A stretch of DNA of 64,000 nucleotides from Microtetraspora niveoalba (GCF_001570405.1 NZ_BBYM01000013.1:1-64000), one strand, 5' to 3'; numbered from the stretch's first letter, positions 8,635 through 17,766 are shown. Translations and numbers: made by a program. The notes: generated by a model from the letters alone, not told the origin.

Positions 8635-9648
8635 TCACTCACCAAGCCTGCGGACCATCAAGAGCATGGCCGCGTCGTCAAGCAGGGGGCCTCCGGTGTG
8701 CTGGACCAGGTTCGCGCGCAGCGCGTCCAGCGCACTTTGGGGATCATCGGCCAGGAGGAGCGGAGCGCGCTCAAGGAGAGGATAGAAGGTCCCGGCGCGG
8801 TCTCGGGCCTCGACGACCCCGTCGGTGAAGAACAGGATCCGATCTCCTTCACCGAACGCGACCCGATACGGCTTGGGCCGGTCGGAGTCAAGGGACGACA
8901 ACCCGAGCGGGAGCCCATCCTCTGGAGGCTCCGCGACACTGACCCGGCCATCCGCGCCGATCAGTAACGGTGCAGGGTGGCCACAGTTGAGCAATGAGAT
9001 CTCGTTGTCGTGAACTTCGGCCACGATCGCCGTGACGAACTTCTCCCCACCCAGATGCCTGGCCAAGCTCGCCTCCAGCCGATCCCCCACCTCCGCGAGT
9101 TCGGGCTCGTCGTACGCCGCTTCGCGAAAAGCGCCGAGCACCCAGGCGGCCGTCTCCACGGACTCCAGGCCCTTGCCCTGCACATCCCCGATGAGCATGC
9201 GTACACCGTGAGGTGTGGTCACCACCTCGTACAGATCACCCCCGATCTGGGCTTCGGCGGCGGCCGACGTGTACGAAAGGGCGATACGAAGATCGGCGGC
9301 CCTGCGCGGCACCGGCCGCAACAGCACGCGCTGGGCGGCTTCGGCAACCAGTTTGACGTTGGCCAGCTCACGCTCTCGCTTCAGCCGTAGTCGACTGGCG
9401 AGCGCACTGGCCGCGGTCACGCTGAAGATGATCGCGATGGTCACGTTGTTTTGCCATCGAAAGAGCAAGCCGTTGTAGTACGCCAGGGGGAGGCAGATCA
9501 CAAGCGCGACCGCACCCACGGCGGCGGTACGCCGAACGCTGCCGGAGACCGACGCGAAGGTGGGGCCCAGTGTGAGAAGCGGCAGGAACCCGAGAGAAGG
9601 ACCGGCCAACAGATCGACCAACGCCACTGTCCCACTACGCCAGTACAA
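8635..9648 (-). CDS. Membrane-anchored PP2C/SpoIIE-type serine phosphatase
   Basis: A 337-aa protein. The first 90 residues are hydrophobic with about three membrane segments. A short linker (RLRLKRERELANVKLVAEAAQ) leads to a SpoIIE-like PP2C domain. Metal-binding motifs are present: IGGDLYEV, LIGDVQGKGLES, and FFTDGVVEARD with LDDAAMLL near the end. Such phosphatases dephosphorylate anti-anti-sigma factors and feed stress or developmental sigma-factor switches. No anti-sigma or antagonist gene lies next to it here. A related second copy is at 56100-57218. The ORF is complete and ends in RRLGE. Confidence 0.9.
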   Translation of the reverse strand: MYWRSGTVALVDLLAGPSLGFLPLLTLGPTFASVSGSVRRTAAVGAVALVICLPLAYYNGLLFRWQNNVTIAIIFSVTAASALASRLRLKRERELANVKLVAEAAQRVLLRPVPRRAADLRIALSYTSAAAEAQIGGDLYEVVTTPHGVRMLIGDVQGKGLESVETAAWVLGAFREAAYDEPELAEVGDRLEASLARHLGGEKFVTAIVAEVHDNEISLLNCGHPAPLLIGADGRVSVAEPPEDGLPLGLSSLDSDRPKPYRVAFGEGDRILFFTDGVVEARDRAGTFYPLLERAPLLLADDPQSALDALRANLVQHTGGPLLDDAAMLLMVRRLGE

Positions 9649-10034
9649 GAGTTATGCCCCATGTCAGGAGCAGCCGAGCGTGCCAGTCGCCGTCATCATC
9701 GCGTACAACGATGAAGAGACCCGGCCTTGGCCTGCGGCCCCTTGCCTCAGACAGGCCGCGGAAGCACGGCGGAAGTGACATGACGGCGTTGGACTCCGCC
9801 ACGCGTCGGGCAGGGAGGAGGCGCGTCAAGGAGCGGCTCGCGGCATGAAGCGCACGAACGGAATCTGAAGCCCGACCTCGTGATAATCCTCCGCACTTCC
9901 GTCTACGGCGAAGCCCATGATCGCGCAGAGCCTGCGGGCAGCGGCCGGGTGTCGCGGCGCGTATCCGAGGCTGCCGTCAAGGCCGGGCGAGGACGGTGAT
10001 CCGTGCAATCTTGATGATCACTAGGATACGCCGA
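9649..10034. other. Intergenic region with a possible acetyltransferase tail remnant
   Basis: No intact gene is seen. On the minus strand about 9830-9960 reads HPAAARRLCAIMGFAVDGS and then VGLQIPFVRFMP. This resembles the C-terminal end of a GNAT acetyltransferase, in which a residue pair RRLY is followed by a GF strand. Only about 45 residues remain, so if real it is a gene relic. The right part must contain the promoter of the VWA gene. Confidence 0.3.
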
Positions 10035-11279
10035 ATGATCATCAGACGACGCCCGGCCGCTGCCTTGCTCGGCATGCTGGCCGCCCTCTCCATATTCGGT
10101 TCGCCCCCCGCTCACGCCGACGAGACCACCCCGAAGGAACCGCCCAAGGTCGAGCTGGTCCTCGACATCAGCGGCTCGATGCGGGCGCGCGACATCGAGG
10201 GCCGCAGCCGGATCTCGGTGCTCCAGCAGGCCTTCAACGAGGTGCTGGACGCGCTGCCCGCCGAGGCCCAGGTCGGCATCCGCGTCCTCGGCGCCACCTA
10301 CCCCGGCAAGGTCAAGGCCGTGGGCTGCAGGGACACCCAGCAGCTGGTGCCGATCGGCCCGATCGACAAGCTGGAGGCCAAGACCGCCGTCGCCACCCTG
10401 CGCCCCACCGGCTTCACCCCGGTGGGCCTGGCGCTGCGCGCCGCCGCTCGGGACCTCGGAACCGGCGAGACCACCCGCAGAATCGTCCTGATCACCGATG
10501 GCGAGGACACCTGCGCCCCGCCGGACCCGTGCGAGGTCGCCCGGGAGCTCGCCGCGCAGGGCACCCACCTGGTAGTGGACACCCTCGGCCTGACCCTCAA
10601 CGACAAGGTGCGCAGGCAGCTCACCTGCATCGCCTCCGCCACCGGCGGCACCTATACCGCCGTCACCAGCAAGACCCAGCTGAGGAACCGGATCACCCAG
10701 CTGGTGGACCGCGCCGCGACCACCTACACCCAGACCGCGGCTCAGGTGGACGGCACCGACAACTGCACCCGCGCCCCGCTCCTCGGCCCCGGCGCCTACA
10801 CCGACCGGGAGAAGTTCCAGGAGCACCGCTGGTACCGGGTCCAGGTACGCGACGGGCAGGAGCTGCGGGCCTCCGTCAGCGTCTCCCTGGACCGCGCGCT
10901 CAACCGCGACTACGGCGTGCTGCTGCGGGCCGTCTCCCAGGACGGCCGGGAGCTGGTCCGCGGCACCGACGCGGGCAGCGGCCGCACCGATGTGCTCTCC
11001 ACCGGCCTGCGCTGGTCCGCCGAGCAGGACGCTCCCGAGCAGACCGTCTGCCTGGTGGTCAGCAACTCCTTCTCCTCGCCCACCGCCACCACCGCCGCAA
11101 CGCCCGGTATGCCGCTGGAGCTGACCGTCGGCCTGGTCGACTCCTCCCCCGCCCCCGACGGCCCGGACCTGGGCCGCGGCTGGGGGCTGCTCGGCCTGCT
11201 GGCCCTCGCCGGTCTGGTGGGTGGCCTGGTCTTCGGCTGGCTGGCGCGCTGGCGGGTCGCGATCTGGATGGAGAACTGA
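10035..11279 (+). CDS. Secreted, membrane-anchored VWA-domain protein
   Basis: A protein of about 414 aa. It starts with positively charged MIIRRR, a hydrophobic signal segment and cleavage near AHA-DE. A von Willebrand A domain follows, with the MIDAS motif DISGS (about 44-48), a Thr in the loop FTPVGLAL, and VLITDGEDTC. The remainder is beta-rich, and a C-terminal membrane helix (LLGLLALAGLVGGLVFGWLA) ends in a short basic tail. It is likely surface-displayed, binding a metal-dependent ligand. The partner gene follows 2 bp after the stop and shares the same topology, suggesting a membrane complex. Longer starts exist upstream at 9996 and 10014. I prefer 10035 because it gives a normal signal peptide. 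Confidence 0.8.
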   Translation: MIIRRRPAAALLGMLAALSIFGSPPAHADETTPKEPPKVELVLDISGSMRARDIEGRSRISVLQQAFNEVLDALPAEAQVGIRVLGATYPGKVKAVGCRDTQQLVPIGPIDKLEAKTAVATLRPTGFTPVGLALRAAARDLGTGETTRRIVLITDGEDTCAPPDPCEVARELAAQGTHLVVDTLGLTLNDKVRRQLTCIASATGGTYTAVTSKTQLRNRITQLVDRAATTYTQTAAQVDGTDNCTRAPLLGPGAYTDREKFQEHRWYRVQVRDGQELRASVSVSLDRALNRDYGVLLRAVSQDGRELVRGTDAGSGRTDVLSTGLRWSAEQDAPEQTVCLVVSNSFSSPTATTAATPGMPLELTVGLVDSSPAPDGPDLGRGWGLLGLLALAGLVGGLVFGWLARWRVAIWMEN

Positions 11280-11281
11280 CG

Positions 11282-12157
11282 ATGCGTACAACTTTCGTCC
11301 ACCGCTGTGCTGGGGCGCTGTCCGTCGCCGCGGCCGCACTGCTGCTCTCTGCCGGTCCGGCCGCCGCCGACACCGCCTCGCCGGCGCCGTCCCCGTCGGA
11401 GAGCCTGGCACCGGTGACCAGTGCCGGATCCTCCTTCCTCACCGCGACCGCCGTCCAGCCCGGACAGCCGGTGCAGTTGGCCGGCTCCATCGGCGACTAC
11501 CTCTACTGGTCGTTCACCTCCGTAGCCGGGCGGACCGACAAGGTCGCGATCACCGTCACCCTGCCGCCCAGAGCCTCCCGGCACGGCGCGTCGAGCTGGG
11601 CGGTGGACGTCTTCGACGGGCTCCGCCGCCGCCAGGCCTGTACGGCGGGCGCCCAGACGCCGACCGCCAAGGCCGACGCCGCGTCGGTCACCCTGGGCTG
11701 CACTCTGCGGCAGGTCCGCGCCTGGGCCGAGCCGTGGTCCGGTGACCCGCTGCCCGGCACCTACTACGTCCGGCTGGCCGTCACCGAACTGCCCGAGCAG
11801 GATCTGGGCCTGCCGATGCAGGTGGCGATGCGGATCACCGCCCATGACAGCGACGACACCCAGCCGGAGGGCGGCGAGCTCAAGACCCCGCTGACCCAGC
11901 CGGTCGCCGCCGGAACGGTGCAGACCTCGGCGCCGCCGGTCGCGGCCGAGGAGAAGAAGGGCATCGGCTGGAGCTGGGACTGGCTCCCCGACCTGTCGAC
12001 CCGCTGGGCCTGGACCGCCGCCGGCGGTGCCATCGCGGCCGTCACCGGCGTCGGCGGCTACAGCCTCACCCGGCATCCGCGTCGGCGTCGGCGCAGCCCG
12101 GAGCCCGACAGCTTCAACCGTCTCTCGGGAGCCACCTCGCGCTTCACCGACGACTGA
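11282..12157 (+). CDS. Secreted partner of the VWA protein, C-terminal anchor
   Basis: A 291-aa protein of unrecognised family. It has an N-terminal signal peptide (LSVAAAALLLSAGPAAADTA), a proline/serine linker, then a beta-rich domain starting at GSSFLTATAVQPGQPVQLAG. GDYLYWSF in this domain recalls a pre-peptidase-like sandwich. An acidic linker precedes a C-terminal membrane helix (WTAAGGAIAAVTGVGGYSL) and a strongly basic tail RHPRRRRR. Four cysteines in the ectodomain could form disulfides. The ATG is 2 bp after the stop of the VWA gene, so translation is probably coupled. A joint envelope function is inferred. Confidence 0.8.
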   Translation: MRTTFVHRCAGALSVAAAALLLSAGPAAADTASPAPSPSESLAPVTSAGSSFLTATAVQPGQPVQLAGSIGDYLYWSFTSVAGRTDKVAITVTLPPRASRHGASSWAVDVFDGLRRRQACTAGAQTPTAKADAASVTLGCTLRQVRAWAEPWSGDPLPGTYYVRLAVTELPEQDLGLPMQVAMRITAHDSDDTQPEGGELKTPLTQPVAAGTVQTSAPPVAAEEKKGIGWSWDWLPDLSTRWAWTAAGGAIAAVTGVGGYSLTRHPRRRRRSPEPDSFNRLSGATSRFTDD

Positions 12158-12221
12158 TCAAGGTTGACGGCGCCGACCCGGCACCACCCGGGCGCGGCGG
12201 CACCGACCCACCATCGTGAAG

Positions 12222-12289
12222 AAGTTTTTCGCTAACTGTCGCCAATATGAAGAAACTTATTGACATCGCGATCTCCGCTTCGCAGTCTG
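12222..12289 (+). promoter_or_regulatory. Putative promoter/operator of the peptidoglycan hydrolase gene
   Basis: An AT-rich island in otherwise GC-rich DNA. AAGTTT at 12222-12227 and AAACTT at 12253-12258 form inverted arms extendable with one bulge. TTGACA at 12260-12265 is a consensus -35. The -10 at 12283-12288 (CAGTCT, spacing 17) is poor. The GTG of the hydrolase lies 32 bp further on. The inverted repeat could be an operator overlapping the promoter. Confidence 0.4.
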
Positions 12290-12320
12290 TCTGCACCGGA
12301 TCCCCAGCCGAGGAGCGTTC

Positions 12321-14252
12321 GTGCGACGATCGTCCCCCCTCCGCCTGGCGGCCGCGGCCATCGTGGCCGTCGGCGGCCTTTCCCTCCCCCAATCCGCCTC
12401 GGCGGCACAGGCCGCTCCCGACGAGCGGCAGGCCGCCTTCGCCGAGGCCGCCAAGGCCTACAAGGTGCCCGAGAGCGTCCTGCTCGGCGTGTCCTACCTG
12501 GAGTCACGCTGGGACGCCAACGCGGGCCTGCCGAGCAACTCCGCGGGCTACGGTCCGATGCACCTCACCGACGCCGCCGCGCTGACGACCGAGAACCACC
12601 ACGTCGACGGTGCCGAGGACCCCCGCGGCGACGACAGCCGCCCCCTCTCGGCCCCCGAGGAGACCCCGGCGCCCGCCGAGATCCCCATCTCGCTCAGGAC
12701 GCTGGAGAAGGCGGCCGAGCTCACCGGCGCGAGCCGCGATGAGTTGCGCGCCGACCCGGCCGCGAACATCCGCGGCGGCGCGGCCCTGCTGGCCGACTAC
12801 CAGAAGCAGCTCGGCGCGCCGCTCAGCGACGACCCGGGCCAGTGGTACGGCGCGGTGGCCCGCTACTCGGGCGCCACCGAGGCCGACGCCGCGAGGTTCT
12901 TCGCCGACGAGGTCTACGCCACGATCGAGACTGGCGCCGAGCGGGTCACCGACGACGGCCAGAAGGTCGCGCTGAAGGCGGCACCTGGTCTGCGGAAGAT
13001 GGACAGCTGGCTGGACAAGCTCGGCCTGCGCCGGCCCGTCCGCGACGGCGTCGAGTGCCCGCCCACGATCTCGTGCGAGTGGATCCCCGCCCCCTACCAG
13101 GCCCTGCCGAACGGGAGCTACGGCAACCACGACCTGTCGAACCGGCCGGTCAACCAGCAGATCGAGTACATCGTCATCCACGACATGGAGGGCTACTTCG
13201 GCCCCTCCGTGAACCTGGTGCAGAACCCCGCGCGACCCGCGAGCTGGCACTACTCGCTGCGCTCCGTCGACGGGCACATCGCCCAGCACGTCAAGACCAA
13301 GGACGTCGCCTGGCAGGCGGGCAACTGGTACGTCAACGCCAAGTCGATCGGCCTGGAGCACGAGGGCTTCCTGCGCACGGGCGGCGCCTGGTACACCGAG
13401 GCGATGTACCGTACCTCGGCGAAGCTGGTGCGCTACCTGGCCAAGCGCTACGGCGTCCCGCTCGACCGGGCGCACATCATCGGTCACGACAACGTGCCCG
13501 GCACGATCGCGTCCACCGTGCAGGGCATGCACGAGGACCCGGGCCCCTTCTGGGACTGGGCGCACTACTTCCAGCTTCTCGGCCACCCGCTGCACGGCAC
13601 CGGCGGCCCGACCACCGAGTCGGTGATGATCCTTCCCGACTACGACAAGAACCAGCCGTACTACTACGGCTGCGACAAGGAGAACCCCGAGGCCGCCTGC
13701 CTGCCGCACGGCTCGGCGTCGATCTGGCTGCGCACGGAGCCGCGTGAGGACGCCCCTCTGGTCAAGGACATCGGGAAGCACCCGACCGGCGACTCGCTCT
13801 ACAGCGTCTACGACCACAGCGCCCGCGCCGCCACCGGCCAGCGCTACGCCGTGGCCGACCGCCAGGGCGACTGGACGGCGATCTGGTACCTCGGCCAGAA
13901 GGCGTGGTTCCACAACCCCGCCTCCCAGCCCACCGCGGTGCCCTCCAAGGGCCTGATCGTGACGCCCAAGCCGGGCCTGGCGAGCGTCCCGATGTACGGC
14001 AGGGCGTATCCGGAGGCGGAGGCCTACCCCGCGGACGTGCCCTACCAGGCGATCTCCCCGCTGCAGTACACCTTCCCCGCGGGTCAGCGCTACACCGTCG
14101 GCCTGACAGCGGTGGGTGAGTACTACCGGGCGGTGACGCTGGACCCGTCCCGGCACACGGTGGTCCGCGGGAACCTGAAGTACTACCAGATCCAGTTCGG
14201 CCACCGCGTGATGTTCGTCAAGGCCGACGACGTCGTGGTGTCCGCCACCTGA
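12321..14252 (+). CDS. Secreted N-acetylmuramoyl-L-alanine amidase with lysozyme-like N-domain
   Basis: A 643-aa exported protein with signal peptide cleaved near ASA-AQAA. Residues about 35-205 resemble a lytic-transglycosylase/lysozyme fold, with VPESVLLGVSYLESRW (possible catalytic Glu), NSAGYGPMHLTDA and YSGATEADAARFF. Residues about 270-410 are an Amidase_2 domain: YIVIHDMEG, the substrate groove WHYSLRSVDG, IGLEHEGF, and HIIGHDNVPG with a final His, giving zinc ligands. The C-terminal third contains two SH3-like repeats (SIWLRTEP, PMYGRAYPE). It cleaves cell-wall peptidoglycan. The GTG start has GAGGAG upstream. It is followed by a strong terminator and stands alone in its transcript. 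Confidence 0.88.
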   Translation: MRRSSPLRLAAAAIVAVGGLSLPQSASAAQAAPDERQAAFAEAAKAYKVPESVLLGVSYLESRWDANAGLPSNSAGYGPMHLTDAAALTTENHHVDGAEDPRGDDSRPLSAPEETPAPAEIPISLRTLEKAAELTGASRDELRADPAANIRGGAALLADYQKQLGAPLSDDPGQWYGAVARYSGATEADAARFFADEVYATIETGAERVTDDGQKVALKAAPGLRKMDSWLDKLGLRRPVRDGVECPPTISCEWIPAPYQALPNGSYGNHDLSNRPVNQQIEYIVIHDMEGYFGPSVNLVQNPARPASWHYSLRSVDGHIAQHVKTKDVAWQAGNWYVNAKSIGLEHEGFLRTGGAWYTEAMYRTSAKLVRYLAKRYGVPLDRAHIIGHDNVPGTIASTVQGMHEDPGPFWDWAHYFQLLGHPLHGTGGPTTESVMILPDYDKNQPYYYGCDKENPEAACLPHGSASIWLRTEPREDAPLVKDIGKHPTGDSLYSVYDHSARAATGQRYAVADRQGDWTAIWYLGQKAWFHNPASQPTAVPSKGLIVTPKPGLASVPMYGRAYPEAEAYPADVPYQAISPLQYTFPAGQRYTVGLTAVGEYYRAVTLDPSRHTVVRGNLKYYQIQFGHRVMFVKADDVVVSAT

Positions 14253-14310
14253 CAGCCACCCGCCGGATCCGCGGTCTCCGCCACCTGACGGAGCGCCCGA
14301 GAACCATCCA

Positions 14311-14338
14311 GGGAGCCGGGGCAGCCGCCCCGGCTCCC
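14311..14338 (+). terminator. Strong hairpin terminator after the amidase
   Basis: A perfect 12-bp stem, GGGAGCCGGGGC at 14311-14322 and GCCCCGGCTCCC at 14327-14338, with a 4-nt AGCC loop. It lies 59 bp after the amidase stop. The U tract is weak, as is usual in high-GC actinobacteria. Confidence 0.8.
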
Positions 14339-14561
14339 CCTTGTCCGATGTCCCGTCTCATGACCGGAGTCGCCGCTGCCGGCGAACCCGCCATGGGTCC
14401 AGTACGGTTCCTCGTCTGATCATGGTTGACGTGACAGGCAGCGGAACGCGGCCGGAAGCAGCCGCATGCCACCACTCGCGGAACATACGCGGAATGCTCT
14501 TGGCCCCGTTCTCCCAGGTGAGCCCGGCCGTTTCGGCGTCCTTGCGGAACGATCCCGCGCC

Positions 14562-14696
14562 CGCACGCTGAAGGACCACCCCCTGGCCGTGCTCCAGGAC
14601 GGCCGCACGATCGCCACCGGAACCCACGACGAGCTGCCGGCCGACGACGCCGGCTACCGTCGCCCGCCGGCAAGTCGGGTGGGGGACGTGGACTGA
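14562..14696 (+). pseudogene. ABC exporter ATPase, C-terminal remnant
   Basis: The frame reads ARTLKDHPLAVLQDGRTIA and then TGTHDELPADDAGYRR before a stop. This matches the end of the ATPase domain of multidrug-type ABC exporters (D-loop/H-loop distal part, with a variant of the GxHxELL signature). Nothing of the membrane domain or Walker motifs remains upstream. The last 40 bp overlap the 3' end of the CGNR gene on the other strand. Confidence 0.55.
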
Positions 14697-15202
14697 CGGG
14701 CGCGGTGGCGGCGTACCGCGTCCCGGTTGGCGCACGGATGGGAGCAGTAACGCTGCCGTGCGGTGCGTGAGGTGTCCGCGAAGATCGTCTCGCAACCGGC
14801 GGCAGCACACCGTCCGAGCCGGTCCATGCCCCGGCTGACGAGGTGCATCGCCGTGCCCACGGAGATCAGCGCGAACAGCACCGCGCCGAGCGGCTGCAGG
14901 TCGTCGCGATAGTGCAGGTGCCAACCATGGGCGTGGTCGGTCAGCCGGGGGTAGGCGGCCGACCGTGCCAGCATCTCGTTGACCAACTCGGCCTTCGCAT
15001 GCTCGTCCGTGGCGTCGACGACCTTCGTCCAGGCGTCGATGACGGCGAGGGTCTGGTCGAGATCCGACGGTTCGACGGGGCGTTCCAGCACCAGACCGGC
15101 CGTGCGGCAGCGGTCGGCGAGTTCGTCGGCGCTCACCGGCGGGCGGTTCGCCAGTTCCGCGGCGAAGTTCACCACGTCCGCGCCGTAAGGGTTGAGGTGC
15201 AC
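14654..15202 (-). CDS. CGNR zinc-finger transcription factor
   Basis: A 182-aa protein of the ABATE/CGNR family. The N-terminal about 120 residues form the helical ligand-binding-like domain (DVVNFAAELANRPP). The C-terminal zinc finger has CAAAGC, TARQRYCSHPCANRDAVRRHR, i.e. four cysteines with CANR in place of CGNR. It probably acts as a DNA-binding regulator. The start is GTG. It diverges from the GNAT/MFS pair with only 26 bp between, so it may control that transcript. Confidence 0.85.
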   Translation of the reverse strand: MHLNPYGADVVNFAAELANRPPVSADELADRCRTAGLVLERPVEPSDLDQTLAVIDAWTKVVDATDEHAKAELVNEMLARSAAYPRLTDHAHGWHLHYRDDLQPLGAVLFALISVGTAMHLVSRGMDRLGRCAAAGCETIFADTSRTARQRYCSHPCANRDAVRRHRARQSTSPTRLAGGRR

Positions 15203-15228
15203 AAGCTCATTACATCAGCCTGTACGTC

Positions 15229-15693
15229 ATGCCCCGAACAGCAACAGAAACCGACATTCCGGAACTCGTCCGCCTCCGGGCACTGCTCTTCGACGACCTC
15301 GGCGGCGACTTCTTCAACCCCGCGAACGCCGGTGACGACTGGCACGACACGCTCGTACGGATTTTCAAGCAGAAGCTGACCGAACCCGACTGCCAGATCC
15401 TGGTCGTGGACGGCGACACCGGCCTGGCCGCCTGCGGCATCGGCACGATCGAACAGTGGTTCCCCGGCCCCCACTCCCGCAACGGGAGGATCGGCCACGT
15501 CATCGGCATGGTCACCGACCCGTCGTACCGGCGGCGCGGGCACGGCCGGGCGATCATGCTCGGTCTGCTCGACTGGTTCCGCGACCGCGACGCCGTACGG
15601 GTCGACCTCACCGCCTCCCGCGAGGCGGAACCGCTCTACCGGCAGCTCGGCTTCTCCGACCACCCCGATCCCCTGCTGTGCTGGAAGCCGTGA
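15229..15693 (+). CDS. GNAT-family N-acetyltransferase
   Basis: A 154-aa acetyltransferase. The acetyl-CoA-binding motif A reads VIGMVTDPSYRRRGHGRAIM (about 88-107), followed by ASREAEPLYRQLGF, the usual C-terminal strand/helix. It transfers acetyl groups from acetyl-CoA to an unknown amine. The ATG is at 15229 and the stop overlaps the GTG of the MFS gene (GTGA), indicating co-translation. It diverges from the CGNR regulator. Confidence 0.88.
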   Translation: MPRTATETDIPELVRLRALLFDDLGGDFFNPANAGDDWHDTLVRIFKQKLTEPDCQILVVDGDTGLAACGIGTIEQWFPGPHSRNGRIGHVIGMVTDPSYRRRGHGRAIMLGLLDWFRDRDAVRVDLTASREAEPLYRQLGFSDHPDPLLCWKP

Positions 15694-16852
15694 AGACATC
15701 GCAATACCGCTGGGTCATTCTGGGGGTTGCGACTTTCACTCAGGCCGCGGCCGCGTTCTTCGTGCAGGGCATCGGCGCGATGGGTGTCCATCTGCAACGA
15801 GACCTGGAGCTGAACACGACCCAACTGGGCTTGCTGCTGTCGGCGGCTCAGCTACTTCCTCTAGCCGGGCTACTCGTGGCGGGACGAGTGCTGGACCGCC
15901 ACGACGAACGCTGGGTCGTCGGGATCTGTGCTCTCGTGGTCGCCGTCGCGCTGGCCGCTGGAAGCGCGGCCCCGGGGTATGTCTCCTTGCTCGTCGTCCT
16001 GCTGATCGTCGGTGCGGGGTACAGCACCATTCAGCCGGGCGGCAGTAAATCGGTGGCGTCCTGGTTCGACACCGGCAGCGTGGCTTGGCCATGGGTATCC
16101 GCCAGGCGGGGCTCCCGCTCGGGGGCGTCCTCGCCGCCTTCGCACTTCCCTCACTGGCGACGGCCTTCGGCTGGCGGTCGACGCTCGTGGCCGGCGCGCT
16201 CGTCGCTTTGTCAGGCGCCGTCGCCTTCATGGCCTTCTACCACCGCCCACCGGACCGACGCCCAATGCCGACCACGTCCCGCGTGCGGCTGGAACTGCTC
16301 CGCGGACCGTACATGAAGAAGATCATCTTTTCCGGTACGAGCATGGTGTCGGTGCACAGCGGCGTGGGCGTCCTCACCGTGCTGTACCTGCACGAGGTGA
16401 CGTCCATGGCCTCCGCCTCGGCGGCTTTGGTCTACGTCGCGGTCCAGTGCGCGGGCGCGCTGGGCCGTATCTGCCTGGCGGCCTGGAGCGACCGCCACAG
16501 ATCCGGCCGCTACGCCTGCGTCCTTACATGCCTGGCCGCCGTGATCATCGGTACGACCCTGTTGACGACCCCCATCGGCCGCTCCCCCGTCGCGGCCTGC
16601 CTGGTCTTCATCTGGCTCGGCTTCTTCGGAATCGGCTGGTACGGCCCCTGGGTCGCCTACGCCGCCGAATCGGCGCCGCCGGACCATACCGGTTTCGCCC
16701 TCGGCCTGGCCATGGCCGTCAACCAGGTGGCGGTCATCCTGGCGCCACCCGTGCTCGGCCTGCTCACGGACCTGACCGGCAGTTTCGCGCCCGCCTGGGC
16801 CCTGCTCGCCGCGCTGACCGCTCTCACCCTGACGATGACAGCCCGGCTGTGA
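15690..16852 (+). pseudogene. MFS transporter disrupted by a one-base deletion
   Basis: It begins with GTG overlapping the GNAT stop. The first frame encodes helices 1-5 of a major-facilitator protein (VKTSQYRWVILGVATFT, GRVLDRHDERWVVGI) up to SWFDTGS near 16078. Reading then continues in a different frame, RGLAMGIRQAGLPLGG, which carries the remaining helices to the stop at 16852. Restoring one C (GGCCAGCGT instead of GGCAGCGT at about 16074-16081) gives a continuous, normal-length transporter of about 387 residues. It is either a recent frameshift or a sequencing error. All other positions look intact. Confidence 0.8.
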
Positions 16853-16880
16853 CCAGTTCGGACGGCAGCCGCCGCAGCCC

Positions 16881-17030
16881 TCAGGTGACGGCCGGCGTCT
16901 CCGCGAACGCTGCCGCCACCACGGGATCGCTGTGCAGAAGACGCGCCAGATGCCGCAGTGCGTGCGCCACCACGTTTACCGGCCCTGGAGGGACCACTCC
17001 GGCTGGATCATTCCGGACGGTCAGGTGCAT
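16881..17030 (-). CDS. Possible 49-aa ORF overlapping the TetR 3' end
   Basis: An ATG inside the last codons of the TetR gene opens a 49-residue frame (MHLTVRNDPAGVVPPG, then VNVVAHALRHLARLLHSDP). It has no recognised domain and no clear ribosome site. It could be a decayed remnant or chance. I list it because it fills an otherwise empty interval and its composition looks protein-like. Confidence 0.2.
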   Translation of the reverse strand: MHLTVRNDPAGVVPPGPVNVVAHALRHLARLLHSDPVVAAAFAETPAVT

Positions 17031-17691
17031 TCGCTTCCGGCGTCGGGCCGTCGCCGGCGGCGTTCTTGTGTGCGCACCCCGGCCGCGGGCGTCCCGCGAT
17101 GCCGGCGAGCACCAGGCCGAGCTGGGTCAGCGAGTCTTCCAGGGCGGTGTGCTGGTCCTGGGCACGGGCGATGTCCAGGGCGCTTTCGCAGATTCCCCCG
17201 TACAGCAGCGAGGTGACCGGAGCCAGCGGGCGGGCGGGGATGCATCCCGCCTCGACGGCGATGCCGAGCCCGCGCCGCATCTGCTCCTTGCATCCGGCCT
17301 GGATGCCGCGCATGACCGACCAGCCGAGCGCGGCCGGCGCCTCGACCAGGGTGATCTGGCGTACGGCGGGTTCCAGGGACGCCTCCAGCAGGGCCCTGCA
17401 GCCGGCGGCCATCCCGTCCCACGGATCCTTTTCGGCCTGGAACGCCCGCCGGACGATCATGCCGAGCTCCTTCTGATCGGCGGCGTAGACCTCCCGGAAG
17501 ATGTGTTCCTTGTTGCTGAAGTGGTGATAGAAGGCTCCTCGCGTCACGCCGGCGCGGGCGCAGATCGCGTCCAGTGAGGTGGAGGAGAACCCGTCGCTGA
17601 CGAAGAGCTCACGGGCAACGGCCAGCAGGGTGCCCGTGGTCGCCCTGGTGCGCTCCTGCTGACTGCGTCGCACGCTCGTGGTCCCCGCCAC
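17008..17691 (-). CDS. TetR-family repressor, likely regulator of the adjacent redox operon
   Basis: A protein of about 227 aa. The HTH at about residues 30-70 reads SLDAICARAGVTRGAFYHHF, followed by NKEHIFREV, the classic TetR DNA-binding domain. The helical ligand-binding C-half contains LVEAPAALGW. I choose the GTG at 17691 (AAGGG about 8 bp upstream); a longer ATG-initiated form from 17733 is possible. It is the last gene of the leftward run quinone reductase, SnoaL, hydrolase, decayed monooxygenase. It probably binds the 29-bp palindrome at 20119-20147 and responds to a small-molecule substrate of these enzymes. Confidence 0.85.
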   Translation of the reverse strand: MAGTTSVRRSQQERTRATTGTLLAVARELFVSDGFSSTSLDAICARAGVTRGAFYHHFSNKEHIFREVYAADQKELGMIVRRAFQAEKDPWDGMAAGCRALLEASLEPAVRQITLVEAPAALGWSVMRGIQAGCKEQMRRGLGIAVEAGCIPARPLAPVTSLLYGGICESALDIARAQDQHTALEDSLTQLGLVLAGIAGRPRPGCAHKNAAGDGPTPEANAPDRPE

Positions 17692-17766
17692 CTCGCCATC
17701 CCTTCTCTCGCCCTGCTCAGAGCATCTGCTCAAAGCATGCTCAGAGAATAGGAGAACGCCAGTCTC

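Noticed and set aside
9903-11411. A 502-aa minus-strand open frame opposite the VWA gene
   Set aside because: Its translation is glycine/arginine-rich without domains, while the plus strand has a clear VWA protein; it is a high-GC antisense shadow.
12170-12320. A ydaO-type cyclic-di-AMP riboswitch before the peptidoglycan hydrolase
   Set aside because: Such elements often precede actinobacterial cell-wall hydrolases, but the conserved riboswitch core sequences are not present here.
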